Below, piece after piece: positions 32,959 through 41,547 of a stretch of DNA of 61,052 bases. Position numbers and translations under genes: made by a program. The stretch is from Candidatus Obscuribacterales bacterium (lineage in GTDB: Bacteria; Cyanobacteriota; Vampirovibrionia; Obscuribacterales; Obscuribacteraceae). The DNA is taken from the NCBI GenBank assembly GCA_020050685.1, contig JAGVKG010000036.1, forward strand, positions 1 through 61,052. The letters run 5' to 3'. The number at the start of each line of letters is the position of its first letter. Position 1 is the stretch's first letter. The notes under the pieces are model-generated. The model was not told the DNA's origin. It did no database searches and saw only the letters and a list, made by a program, of their open reading frames with translations.

Positions 32959-33306
32959 CTATATGCCGAGCTTCCACCTGATTTGCTGTAGAAGCGAACT
33001 GGAATTATTCAAATAGGGATTACCGTAATTTCCATAATAAGCATTGGAATAATATGGGTTTGCATTATATTGATTGGCGTAAGCCGAATTCCAGTTTGCA
33101 TTTGTATTTAAATATGGATTGACGTAAGGATTCATCAATGCCTGATTCGAACCACATGAATTCGCTTGGTTCAAGTACTGTTGAGTCATGTACTGTTTTT
33201 GCCACTTCTTCCACTTATGCTTACGGCGCGCCTCGGCAGGTGCATCTAAAGTCAGTGCCCCCAGGAGCAAGGCGCTTGCAAGAGCCATTGCCGCGAAACG
33301 TTTCAT
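32959..33306 (-). CDS. Small exported Asn/Tyr-rich protein
   Basis: A 115-residue product from the ATG at 33306 (GGAGGATATAGAT precedes it); the longer frame to 33420 is rejected. It has a signal peptide (KRFAAMALASALLLGALTL...), a basic patch (RRKHKWKKWQKQ), then a low-complexity tail rich in Asn, Tyr and Ala (NPYVNPYLNTNANW and YYSNAYYGNYG). It sits before the Spy-like gene on the same strand. Low complexity suggests an extracellular or surface role; no family recognised. Confidence 0.7.
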   Translation of the reverse strand: MKRFAAMALASALLLGALTLDAPAEARRKHKWKKWQKQYMTQQYLNQANSCGSNQALMNPYVNPYLNTNANWNSAYANQYNANPYYSNAYYGNYGNPYLNNSSSLLQQIRWKLGI

Positions 33307-33454
33307 ATCTATATCCTCCAATATTTCAATTTTAAGTAAACCCGCTGACATTTGAGGCGAACCACTCACCGCTAAAAGCTGAGACGCCGGCCTTTCAAAA
33401 ATGTGCCTGCTTAAAATCAAAAATTTTTTTGGAAGCTGGAAAGCCTGAACCTGG

Positions 33455-33460
33455 TATCAT
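33455..33460 (+). promoter_or_regulatory. Extended -10 element before ctp
   Basis: TGGTATCAT provides a TG extension and TATCAT, ending ten bases before the ATG at 33470. Transcription would start very near the start codon and no Shine-Dalgarno is seen, so a leaderless or near-leaderless mRNA is possible. Confidence 0.4.
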
Positions 33461-33469
33461 TTCCTAGCT

Positions 33470-34801
33470 ATGCGAAAAAGAGTTTTTCTGTTAGCCGCAA
33501 TCCTCTTTACAACCTGCATTGCAGGTACAAATCTTCTTTCCGGATTATCCGCCTCTGCTCTCGGTCAATCTCAGGACACCTCAGAGAAAGCGACACCTGA
33601 CGGTCTTTATAGTCAGGTCTGGACACTGGTAGACACGAACTACTACGACCAGACCTTTCACGAGCAAGATTGGAACCGTTGGCGCAATCGCTATGACGGC
33701 AAGCTCAACACGCTGGCAGATTCCTATAAAGCCATCGAAACCATGCTGGCTAGCCTCAGCGATCCTTATACTCGTTTTCTCAATCCGGAAGCGTTTGCCC
33801 AGGAGAACAATGCCATTTCGGCAAAACTTTATGGCATCGGCATTCAAATGGCGCCGGATCAAAGTCACAATATCGTCGTCATTGCCCCAATTGAAAATAG
33901 TCCAGCGGCAAGAGCCGGTCTGATGCCCATGGACATAATTTTGGAAGTGGATGGCAAGTCAACCAAAGGCTTGGCAGTGGATGCAGTCTCGCGCATGATT
34001 AAGGGCGACATCAATACCCCCGTAACCATAAAGATACTGCGCGGCAAAGAAACCAAAGCCTTCAAAATGGTGCGCGCGGAAATTCACATCAAATCGGTTT
34101 CAGATGTAAAAATGCTCACGCCGGAAATCGGTTATCTGCGCCTCAGCACTTTTATGTCTCAAACAGCAGGCGACGAAGTGCGCGATGCTCTGTCCAAATT
34201 ATCGCCGGCCCGAGGGATAATTTTGGATCTCAGAGGCAATCCAGGTGGACTGGTAACCAATGCTCTTGAAATTTGCAATATCTTTCTTGATGGTGGCATC
34301 ATCGTCTCGACCGTCGACCGCCAAAGCCATCTGCAAGCCGCATATGCCAAGAAGAAACCTTTTTATAGCAAGCCAGTTGTTGTGCTAATTAATGCCGGAT
34401 CTGCTTCGGCTTCCGAAATTACCTCTGGTGCTCTGAAGGACAATAATCGCGCCCAACTGATCGGGGAAAAAAGCTTCGGCAAGGGGCTTGTGCAGTCCGT
34501 CAACCGTTTACAAGGAGATTGCGGCATCAATCTGACGATTGCCCGTTATTTAACACCTTCCGGCACCGATATCCACAAAAAGGGAATTACTCCGGACTAC
34601 TTGGTGCCAATCTCCCTGGATGATTATAAGAAGGCCAAAGGTCCTTGGTGGGCAGATCCAAATGGACCGACGGCAAAGCGCAAGCCAGAGGATCTAAAGG
34701 ATATACAACTGAAGAGAGCTGTCGAGATTCTCGGCAACAAGTTGGACAATGCCCAAGAATCAATTCAGCTTCACCTCGACTCGCCTTTGATAATTCACTA
34801 G
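33470..34801 (+). CDS. C-terminal processing protease (S41, PDZ)
   Basis: Exported serine protease of the CtpA/Prc family, which trims or degrades envelope proteins. A hydrophobic N-terminal segment (5-24) is followed by a cap helix region with SDPYTRFLNPEAFA, a PDZ domain (about 117-200, starting YGIGIQM and containing PAARAGLMPMDIILEVDG), and the S41 core. The nucleophile is Ser313 in INAGSASASEI and the general base Lys338 in SFGKGLVQ, spaced 25 residues as in the family. Length 443 aa is normal. Confidence 0.95.
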   Translation: MRKRVFLLAAILFTTCIAGTNLLSGLSASALGQSQDTSEKATPDGLYSQVWTLVDTNYYDQTFHEQDWNRWRNRYDGKLNTLADSYKAIETMLASLSDPYTRFLNPEAFAQENNAISAKLYGIGIQMAPDQSHNIVVIAPIENSPAARAGLMPMDIILEVDGKSTKGLAVDAVSRMIKGDINTPVTIKILRGKETKAFKMVRAEIHIKSVSDVKMLTPEIGYLRLSTFMSQTAGDEVRDALSKLSPARGIILDLRGNPGGLVTNALEICNIFLDGGIIVSTVDRQSHLQAAYAKKKPFYSKPVVVLINAGSASASEITSGALKDNNRAQLIGEKSFGKGLVQSVNRLQGDCGINLTIARYLTPSGTDIHKKGITPDYLVPISLDDYKKAKGPWWADPNGPTAKRKPEDLKDIQLKRAVEILGNKLDNAQESIQLHLDSPLIIH

Positions 34802-34804
34802 ATC

Positions 34805-34833
34805 CATATAGATCTAGTGAATAGATCTATATG
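34805..34833. repeat. 11-bp perfect inverted repeat between convergent genes
   Basis: CATATAGATCT / AGATCTATATG with a seven-base loop, directly between the ctp stop and the convergent methyltransferase stop. It is AT-rich and lacks a T-run, so it could be a weak bidirectional terminator or a protein-binding site. Confidence 0.5.
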
Positions 34834-34847
34834 ATGGGAAATTTTGC

Positions 34848-35735
34848 CTAGGCTTTCCGAGCCAAGACTCCCAGCCGGCAAAAATTCAAACCGGAATCTG
34901 GCTCAAGAAAACTGGCATTATCCAAGCCAGCAAAGCGCTCGGCAAATTCCGGGTCATCTGATTTTAAGTGCCTGCCTTCCGAGTCATAGAGGACTATCTC
35001 CTCGATTTGCCAATCCTCAGAATTAAATGCTTGTTTGATCATTCCCATATCATGTACATAGTCCTGGAAGGTCAAATCGCCCTTTGGCATAGGGAATAAT
35101 TGCCGGAACATCATGCCCTCACAATTATCAGTAGCAAAATATTCAGATTGAGAAAGCGTTATATGGTGATCGCCCTTGCCTCTCGGTACACGGCTTGCCG
35201 GGACAAAGACATTGCTGACAAAAAATAACTGGCCCCCGGATTTGAGGCATTGACCTATAGCAGATACCACTATGCTGGGGTGGGGAAAGCAAACGGCGTT
35301 ATAGCAATTGAGCGCTGCGTCGACAAAAATTCCTTGTTGGGCGATTTGGGGCAAAAATTCTTCCAAGCTTGCTTCCAGAAAAACATCCTTGCCAGAGGCC
35401 AGTGCATCTTTTATGGCACCGATTTGCAGAGGGGCGAATTGCAGGGAAATGTCCTCGGCTGACTGAACTGGTATCCTAGAAAGCATTTCACGCGATTGAT
35501 CGACACCCAAAACCTGCCGGGCAAGTGTACGCAAGACCGGTCTCAATCTGCCCATGCCGCAGCCAAAATCGCCAATCAAACTTTCTGCCTGCACGTGCTC
35601 GGCAAGCTTTTGGCAAAGCCATGCCTCAATAGAATCGTCTTCCAATATCGGCATTTGACCATTCACTAATAAGAACTTTTGATAGGCCTCGACAGCATCT
35701 TTTGCCGCATATTGCTTTCTAATTAGTTCGTTCAT
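34848..35735 (-). CDS. Class I SAM-dependent methyltransferase
   Basis: The SAM-binding loop is IGDFGCGMGRLRPVLR with VLGVDQSREML following. Later come VDAALNCYNAVCFPHPSIVV and LKSGGQLFFVSNVF, the fourth and fifth strands of a Rossmann-type methyltransferase. The ATG at 35735 with GGAG before it is preferred to 35882, whose extra N-terminus is not family-like. The C-terminal ~100 residues carry no identifiable motif. Substrate unknown. It is convergent with ctp. Its leader carries a hairpin (35788-35819). Confidence 0.8.
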   Translation of the reverse strand: MNELIRKQYAAKDAVEAYQKFLLVNGQMPILEDDSIEAWLCQKLAEHVQAESLIGDFGCGMGRLRPVLRTLARQVLGVDQSREMLSRIPVQSAEDISLQFAPLQIGAIKDALASGKDVFLEASLEEFLPQIAQQGIFVDAALNCYNAVCFPHPSIVVSAIGQCLKSGGQLFFVSNVFVPASRVPRGKGDHHITLSQSEYFATDNCEGMMFRQLFPMPKGDLTFQDYVHDMGMIKQAFNSEDWQIEEIVLYDSEGRHLKSDDPEFAERFAGLDNASFLEPDSGLNFCRLGVLARKA

Positions 35736-35787
35736 CAGTCTCCAAACATGTTTTTTCCGAGAGAAAAACTCTGGTCTTCGAGGTAAA

Positions 35788-35819
35788 AAATCGCATTTCA
35801 GAGGAGAAATTTGCGATTT
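35788..35819 (-). promoter_or_regulatory. Hairpin in the methyltransferase leader region
   Basis: AAATCGCA / TGCGATTT, an 8-bp stem with a 16-base loop, about 55 bases before the methyltransferase ATG. It could be a regulatory leader or chance in AT-rich DNA. The remaining gap to 36014 is AT-rich and carries the promoter of the SWIB gene. Confidence 0.3.
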
Positions 35820-36014
35820 AGAGTGAAAATTCGAAGAAAATTCACAAGATCTATACCCATTTTCTCTAGATAAACGATCCATTTTGGAAAATCTATGGCA
35901 GAATATGCAAGGTAATTATCGGATGTAAAAAACATTTGCACTCGCATAATTATTGAATCACTATATATGGTGCATGACACCAATGATGATTACTCTCTCT
36001 CAAGGAGCCTTGAA

Positions 36015-36434
36015 ATGGTAGTAAAAGGTAAGAAGTCCAAAGCTAAACCAGCAGCTAAGAAATCAGCTGCCAAGAAGCCTGTCAAGAAAGCAGCCACAAA
36101 GGCTAAAAAAGCGCCAGCCAAAAAGTCCGTAGCGAAGCGCACACCTAAGCAGGCAGCAACAAAGACAAAGGCAAAAACAAAACGTAAACCAAATGCAGCC
36201 TTCATGAAGCCAATGACACCGTCAGCGGATCTCGGTGCTGTAATCGGTACTTCTGCGCAACCACGCACACAAGTCACCAAGAAAATTTGGGAATACATCA
36301 AGAAGCACAAACTGCAAGACAGCAAGAACAAGCGCATGATCAATGCCGATGAAAAGCTGAAATGCGTATTTGGCGGTAAGAAGCAAGTATCAATGTTTGA
36401 GATGACCAAGCTGGTAAGCAAGCACCTCAAATAG
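36015..36434 (+). CDS. Histone-H1-like SWIB-domain protein
   Basis: A 139-residue protein with a Lys/Ala-rich tail (1-60, dominated by KKAAAK-type repeats) resembling histone H1 and chlamydial Hc1. A SWIB/MDM2-type domain occupies about 60-139 (FMKPMTPSADLGAVIG, then RTQVTKKIWEYIKKHKLQD, then ADEKLKCVFGGKKQVSMFEM). SWIB domains in eukaryotes belong to chromatin-remodelling complexes; bacterial versions are known, often with basic tails, and may condense DNA. The ATG at 36015 has AGGAG before it; the upstream start at 35967 is rejected. It is closed by its own terminator. Confidence 0.88.
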   Translation: MVVKGKKSKAKPAAKKSAAKKPVKKAATKAKKAPAKKSVAKRTPKQAATKTKAKTKRKPNAAFMKPMTPSADLGAVIGTSAQPRTQVTKKIWEYIKKHKLQDSKNKRMINADEKLKCVFGGKKQVSMFEMTKLVSKHLK

Positions 36435-36464
36435 TTCGACAACGAACAATTGAAATTGCAATTG

Positions 36465-36495
36465 AAAGAGCTGGGATTTTTCCTGGCTCTTTTTC
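36465..36495 (+). terminator. Intrinsic terminator after the SWIB gene
   Basis: AAAGAGCTGGGA and TCCTGGCTCTTT pair over 12 positions (two of them G-U) around a four-base loop, followed by a T-run. About 30 bases after the SWIB stop. Confidence 0.75.
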
Positions 36496-36671
36496 TATGT
36501 GACCAGCGATATATCTGCAATCAAAAAATCGCCTGTCACTTTCGGAGCAAACTTAGTGCATAACGCTCGCGACAGAGCGAAATTGAAAGTTCAACAATCG
36601 AAAAGCCAGTGCGATGCCAAGGGAGTCAGATCGTCCCAAGGCAACGATACGTCTATAGAACAATAGAAAAA

Positions 36672-36748
36672 TGGGGCAGATGAGGGGATTCGAACCCCCG
36701 GATACCGGTACCACAAACCGGGGCCTTAACCGCTTGGCGACACCTGCC
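36672..36748 (-). tRNA. tRNA-His (anticodon GTG), CCA encoded
   Basis: Cloverleaf with acceptor GCAGGTG/CATCTGC plus the extra G at -1 opposite C73, which is the tRNA-His identity element. The anticodon stem CCGGT/ACCGG holds loop TTGTGGT, anticodon GTG. The T-loop is TTCGAAT. The 3' CCA is encoded, unlike the tRNA-Met in this window. Confidence 0.95.
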
Positions 36749-36833
36749 ATAATGACCCACTACTGCAAAAATTGTAACATGGGTGCGAATCCAATGCTTA
36801 TAGCAAACTCATAGAGGGCCGATAGGCTACTTC

Positions 36834-38135
36834 TTAGAAGTAATAGCGCCCCTCGTTATAAATTACATTGCGCTGGTAATTGTTTGCTGCTTGCAGGAAA
36901 TACCAGCCTTGCTCGACGGTGATGTGCTTGCCTATACGCATCGTCAAAGCAGCGTTGGCTGTTCCGACTATTCCGGTTTGACCAAGGCTGGTTGTCGTGT
37001 TTTTGAAATTCTGCGTACCGAGACTGCCGCCCAATTTATAGAACAATCTACCAATTACACGACCAGAGACATCTAAACGTGTCTGCGTCAAAAAGAATTT
37101 TTGCGGACTGAAATAGCCACCCACTCCTGCCGGTAAGGGAGCAGACAAATCCGGAATGGGATTAGCCGTTAGTCCGGCAAACGCTTGATAAAGACTGGCA
37201 GCATTGGCATAAATATTGTCTTGCGGCTTAAGCGAAACATTACCGAAGTTACTTAAATCGTACTTGAAGCCTGTAGCCAAAAATTGAAAGCTGGGCTGCA
37301 GAAGTTGCAAGTGAGCACCGGGCTCATGTGCCACCAAAGTTCTGCCCACGCGCAGACTAAATTCCTGAAAGGGATTTTTTTGCATGTGGTGCCCAATATC
37401 AACGCCAAGGCTGTAGCGAAAGTCAACATCAGTCCGCGGATCAAGACGAATACTTGTACCCATCGTAAAACGGTTACGCTTGACTCTACCCACCAAAAAA
37501 TTGCTGCCCGGCAAATTTATACCGACTGCCGACAAACGAGAATCACCAACGATGTCGCGATTGAACCCGCCGACTACTCTAATGCGATCGCTCAAGGCAT
37601 AGTTGATACCAGCACCACCAATAAGCGCCACGCCTGGTTTGACATTATGGAAAGTATGTACCAAGGCCAAACTTCCCAAAAGTCGCAATCTATTTGTCGG
37701 TTGATTACGAATGGTGGCACGATATTGATTCATATACATTTGCGGCTGCGAAAGTCCGGCAATCGTAGGCAGAAAATCCAACTGCACTTGCGTTTGACGA
37801 TTTGGATAGAATCCCAATTCCGCCCCTTCGGTTACAGTTGCCAGCTTATTATCGAAAGTATCGAGCGGCTCATTTGAATAAGAGAATATATGCCCTATAT
37901 ATGGCCTGTGTGCTTCCTGCAAGTCCTGATCCAATTGCAAGATCTTTTTATGCAAGAAAGGAAGTTTCTGAGGTGTGCGCACAGGCGAGGGCAAGGGTGA
38001 AACAGGCACGTCACCATAGACACTGGGCAGAAAAGTGCCAGGGACTTGGGCGAGGGTGGGGAGTGTGCTTGCGGTCACTAAAGATAGAGCGATTGCCCAA
38101 AATCCGTAGTGCAGAAGTTTTTTCAGAGATACCAC
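36834..38135 (-). CDS. Outer-membrane beta-barrel candidate, divergent from GH8/TPR genes
   Basis: A 433-residue exported protein: signal peptide (to about TLAQ, residue 30), a Pro-rich spacer, then about 330 residues of alternating hydrophobic/polar beta strands (for example RLRLLGSLALVHTF, RIRVVGGFNRDIVG, RFTMGTSIRL) that end in an aromatic (GRYYF). This is the pattern of an outer-membrane barrel. With the adjacent GH8 and long TPR gene it may correspond to the barrel part of a BcsC-like polysaccharide export protein. The match to BcsC is inferred from context; it was not recognised by sequence alone. GTG start at 38135. Confidence 0.6.
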   Translation of the reverse strand: MVSLKKLLHYGFWAIALSLVTASTLPTLAQVPGTFLPSVYGDVPVSPLPSPVRTPQKLPFLHKKILQLDQDLQEAHRPYIGHIFSYSNEPLDTFDNKLATVTEGAELGFYPNRQTQVQLDFLPTIAGLSQPQMYMNQYRATIRNQPTNRLRLLGSLALVHTFHNVKPGVALIGGAGINYALSDRIRVVGGFNRDIVGDSRLSAVGINLPGSNFLVGRVKRNRFTMGTSIRLDPRTDVDFRYSLGVDIGHHMQKNPFQEFSLRVGRTLVAHEPGAHLQLLQPSFQFLATGFKYDLSNFGNVSLKPQDNIYANAASLYQAFAGLTANPIPDLSAPLPAGVGGYFSPQKFFLTQTRLDVSGRVIGRLFYKLGGSLGTQNFKNTTTSLGQTGIVGTANAALTMRIGKHITVEQGWYFLQAANNYQRNVIYNEGRYYF

Positions 38136-38237
38136 TTAATTCTCTATTTCTGTGCTGCTACCTGCGCTTAGCTCGCCCTTTGCATATACGCTATCAAGGC
38201 AGTATTATAAGACGACTATAAGGTAATTGTATTAAGT

Positions 38238-39374
38238 ATGAGATTCTCCCGGTTTTGTTTTTCTCTAGCGTATAGCTTGATCACCTTCATGAGTATTGCG
38301 TGCCCTGCCTTTTCTGCGCCATTGCCACAAGCCTCAGAAAATATTCTGCAAGAATCCTGGCAAGCTTATAAAACCCACTTTATTCAAGCTGATGGTCGTG
38401 TTGTCGATCATTCAAATGCCGACATAACCACATCTGAGGGTCAGGCCTATGCCATGCTCAAAGCACTGTGGATAAATGATCAAGCGACCTTTGATCTGGT
38501 CTGGACTTGGGCCAAAGCAAACTTAGACTATGAAAAGTCGGGACTCTTTGCTTGGAAGTGGGGAAAGCAATGCGACGGCACTTGGAGCATTTTGGATAAG
38601 CAAGCAGCAACAGACGCCGATCAAGACATCGCATTTGCTTTAATTTGCGCCAGCAAACAATGGAAAAGAACTGATCTATTAGATCCGGCCAAAAATATTT
38701 TGAAGAATATTTGGGATCAAGAAGTAGTCTTAGTCAACAGCAAGCCATATTTGCTACCTGGACAGTGGGCAAAATCAACACCAAAAATTCGTCTCAATCC
38801 TTCTTACTTTGCTCCATATGAGTACAGGGTTTTTGCCAAAGTTGACAGCAGTCGCGATTGGCAAAGTCTCGTAGATACCTCTTATGATGTGCTTGAACAA
38901 TGCGGCAAAATAAGCAAACTTGGTTTGCCTCCGGATTGGTGCGACCTGGATCAGGCAACCGGCATTGTCTCTTTCGATCCGGCAAATCCAAGCTCAGACT
39001 ATTCTTATGATGCCATGCGCGTACCCTGGAGAATTTCGCTGGACTATATTTGGAATCAAGATCCGCGAGCCAAAAAATATTTAGGTACGCTCTCGTTCCT
39101 AGAAGACACCTGGAATACGATGCGCACCATCCGTGGTGCCTATACCGCCCAAGGCGTGATGCGAAGCTTTGACGAGCCACTGGCTGGTTTTGCCTGTGCC
39201 ATGGCATCCTTTCAAATAACTGCACCGCCCTTAGTTAAGCAAGTGTTGCGCGAGCGCATACTTGCCAAGTATGAAGATGGATTATGGATGCCAAATAATG
39301 ATTACTACGCACAGAACTGGTGCTGGTTTGGCATTGCTTTGGTTAAGGGTGCTATCATTGCACCGAGTCTCTAG
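38238..39374 (+). CDS. Glycoside hydrolase family 8 (BcsZ-like endoglucanase)
   Basis: Exported glucanase of the family that contains BcsZ, the periplasmic cellulase of bacterial cellulose operons. The signal peptide runs to about AFSA (27). The catalytic Glu67 lies in TTSEGQAYAM, and the GH8 signature appears as ATDADQDIAFAL (124-135), providing the second acidic residues. Length 378 aa is normal. Its stop is immediately followed by the GTG of the TPR gene, so the two are coupled. The polymer cut is probably a beta-glucan; no synthase (BcsA) is in the window. Confidence 0.92.
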   Translation: MRFSRFCFSLAYSLITFMSIACPAFSAPLPQASENILQESWQAYKTHFIQADGRVVDHSNADITTSEGQAYAMLKALWINDQATFDLVWTWAKANLDYEKSGLFAWKWGKQCDGTWSILDKQAATDADQDIAFALICASKQWKRTDLLDPAKNILKNIWDQEVVLVNSKPYLLPGQWAKSTPKIRLNPSYFAPYEYRVFAKVDSSRDWQSLVDTSYDVLEQCGKISKLGLPPDWCDLDQATGIVSFDPANPSSDYSYDAMRVPWRISLDYIWNQDPRAKKYLGTLSFLEDTWNTMRTIRGAYTAQGVMRSFDEPLAGFACAMASFQITAPPLVKQVLRERILAKYEDGLWMPNNDYYAQNWCWFGIALVKGAIIAPSL

Positions 39375-41519
39375 GTGCCTGACTTGCTAAGTAATTACAA
39401 TCCATCGCTACCTAATTTGCATGCAGCGCGCGGCAAATTACTGTCTGCATCGTTGCTTTGTTTTAGTTTATTGCTTCAGCCGGCAACATTTGCCCCAGTA
39501 GCCTTTGCCATAGATAGCTTCGACAAAGTCTATCAAAATGCCAGCCAAGACTTGGCTAAAGGATATGCACGCAGTGCAATAACCGGCTTCACTACTTGTC
39601 TCAAATTGCATCCGAATGATCCGGCAAGTTCATTAGGTCTGGCACTAGCGTTGAAGAAAAATGGGGAAGCAGCTAAATCAATTCCCTTATTTCGCCAAGT
39701 AATTGAATCAGATCCAAATAACCCCCAAGCTTTATTTGAATTGGCCGAGATTTTGAGCTGGGATCAAAACAAAAGGGGAGAAGCAATCTACCTTTTGAGA
39801 AAGCTTTTAGAGAATCATCCTGAACATATGCAAGGACATTTGTTCCTGGGTAAAATTGCCAGCTGGACACGCGAGACTCACGACGATGCCATAAAGCATC
39901 TGGGCATTGTTGTCGAACATAATCCCAATGACGTGCAGTCCTTGCTCACCCTGGCACAAATAAATAATTGGCGTGCTAATTATCCGGAGGCGGAAAGACT
40001 TTATCGCCTCTACCTGGCAAAAAAAGCCGACGACTCTACCACTCGCTTGGAATTAGCCAAAATTCTCAGTTATCAACCCGAGAGTCGGCAAGAGGCTATA
40101 AAACAATTCGACATTTACATTGCCAAAAATCCCAACGATCTAACTACTCGTTTGGCACGCGCCATGACACTTGCTTGGACAGGCGACTACAAAAAGGCCT
40201 TGCCCGAGCTGCGCAGTATGGCCACAAAGTCACCATTTGAAGTGTCTTTGCCCTCCATCGATCCATCACGAAACAACGTACCGGCAATTTTAGCGCTAGC
40301 GCAAGTGCTTTCCTGGTCCAAAAATTTTCCTGAAGCTGAATCTGCTTACCAAACTTATTTAGATAGACAGACGAATGACTGGGGAGCACTGGCCGAGCTG
40401 GCGGCCATTTTGAGCTATCAACCAGCAAGGCGCATTGAAGCACTTGCCTTGTTTGATAAAGCACTTGAGCTAAATCCTCGCGATAAAATAATCCGTCTTA
40501 ATCGCGCTCATACTCTCAGATGGATTGCCAAACACGAAGAGGCAATCTCGGAATTTCGCACGCTTCTGCAAGATTCACCTAACGATGCCGAAATTGAAAA
40601 GGCGCTTGGTCTAACCTTATACGATCAACAAAATCCCAGCGAAGCTATGATTCATTTACAGAAAGCCTCTCAGCTCAAGCCAAATGATTTTGAAATTCAA
40701 AAATGGCAAGCGCTTTGTTTACTAAAAGCGAAACGCATTGGCGAAGCAGAAACCAGCTTGCAAGCTCTCTTGCAAAAGTCACCCTCCGATCCGGATTTAA
40801 ATTTCGGCATGGCACAAATCTTAGCCAGTCAGGACAAGAACGATCAGGCACTGGAATATTTGCAAAAAGGTTTGTCCAGTGCAATTAAAACGGAAGACAG
40901 AATTCGTCTGGCTCAAGAGCTGACTGGGCAACTAAAACATCGCTCGCTGGCAATCAAAGTTTGCGAGCAAATGCTCAAGGAAAATCCCCAGGACGCCGAC
41001 GCACTTTTGTTGCTTGGCAAAATTCAATCGTGGGACGATGAGAGCCGTAGCCAGGCGCTAAGCAATTTAGAAAAATATGTAGCAATGAAGCCGGACGACA
41101 AGGAGGCAAAAGCTTATTACGCCCAAGTACTAAGTTGGACAAAGAAGCGCCGTATGTCATTAAAAATGTACGACGACATGTTACATGAATTTCCTAACGA
41201 CCGACTATTGCTCATACGCCACGCTCAGGTCTTGAGTTGGACCGGACACATCGGCAAGGCCATGAAAGAATATCGTCAAGTCTTAAAAGGCGATCCCTAT
41301 AATCGTGATGCTTTGATTGGACTAGGACAATGCACAAGCTGGCAAGGTGATTTCTTCAGAGCCGAAAAGATTTTTTCCAAAGCCCGAGAGAAATATAATG
41401 AGGACATGGAATTACTCATCGAACAAGCACTCAATTACAAACAGATGGGCAGAATGGACAAGGCAGTCAAGCTTGTGAAGATTTGCATGCAAATGATCAA
41501 CCAAACACAAGCCCCCTGA
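39375..41519 (+). CDS. Exported long TPR protein (BcsC TPR-like)
   Basis: A 714-residue protein with a hydrophobic segment (24-45) and roughly eighteen TPR-like repeats to the C-terminus. Many repeats carry a conserved ILSW/VLSW pair (AEILSWDQN, AQVLSWSKN, AQVLSWTKK, GKIQSWDDE), which is unusual in ordinary TPRs. Such long periplasmic TPR solenoids lie upstream of the barrel in BcsC, which guides cellulose to the outer membrane. Start GTG at 39375 directly after the GH8 stop. It has no barrel of its own; the divergent gene at 36834 may supply it. Confidence 0.8.
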   Translation: MPDLLSNYNPSLPNLHAARGKLLSASLLCFSLLLQPATFAPVAFAIDSFDKVYQNASQDLAKGYARSAITGFTTCLKLHPNDPASSLGLALALKKNGEAAKSIPLFRQVIESDPNNPQALFELAEILSWDQNKRGEAIYLLRKLLENHPEHMQGHLFLGKIASWTRETHDDAIKHLGIVVEHNPNDVQSLLTLAQINNWRANYPEAERLYRLYLAKKADDSTTRLELAKILSYQPESRQEAIKQFDIYIAKNPNDLTTRLARAMTLAWTGDYKKALPELRSMATKSPFEVSLPSIDPSRNNVPAILALAQVLSWSKNFPEAESAYQTYLDRQTNDWGALAELAAILSYQPARRIEALALFDKALELNPRDKIIRLNRAHTLRWIAKHEEAISEFRTLLQDSPNDAEIEKALGLTLYDQQNPSEAMIHLQKASQLKPNDFEIQKWQALCLLKAKRIGEAETSLQALLQKSPSDPDLNFGMAQILASQDKNDQALEYLQKGLSSAIKTEDRIRLAQELTGQLKHRSLAIKVCEQMLKENPQDADALLLLGKIQSWDDESRSQALSNLEKYVAMKPDDKEAKAYYAQVLSWTKKRRMSLKMYDDMLHEFPNDRLLLIRHAQVLSWTGHIGKAMKEYRQVLKGDPYNRDALIGLGQCTSWQGDFFRAEKIFSKAREKYNEDMELLIEQALNYKQMGRMDKAVKLVKICMQMINQTQAP

Positions 41520-41547
41520 TCTCCTTTCACATCGATAATATTGCCAA

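Noticed and set aside
35990-36520. Minus-strand 176-codon frame opposite the SWIB gene
   Set aside because: It is the complement of Lys/Ala codons, giving a Phe/Leu-rich artefact. The SWIB domain and its ribosome-binding site support the plus strand.
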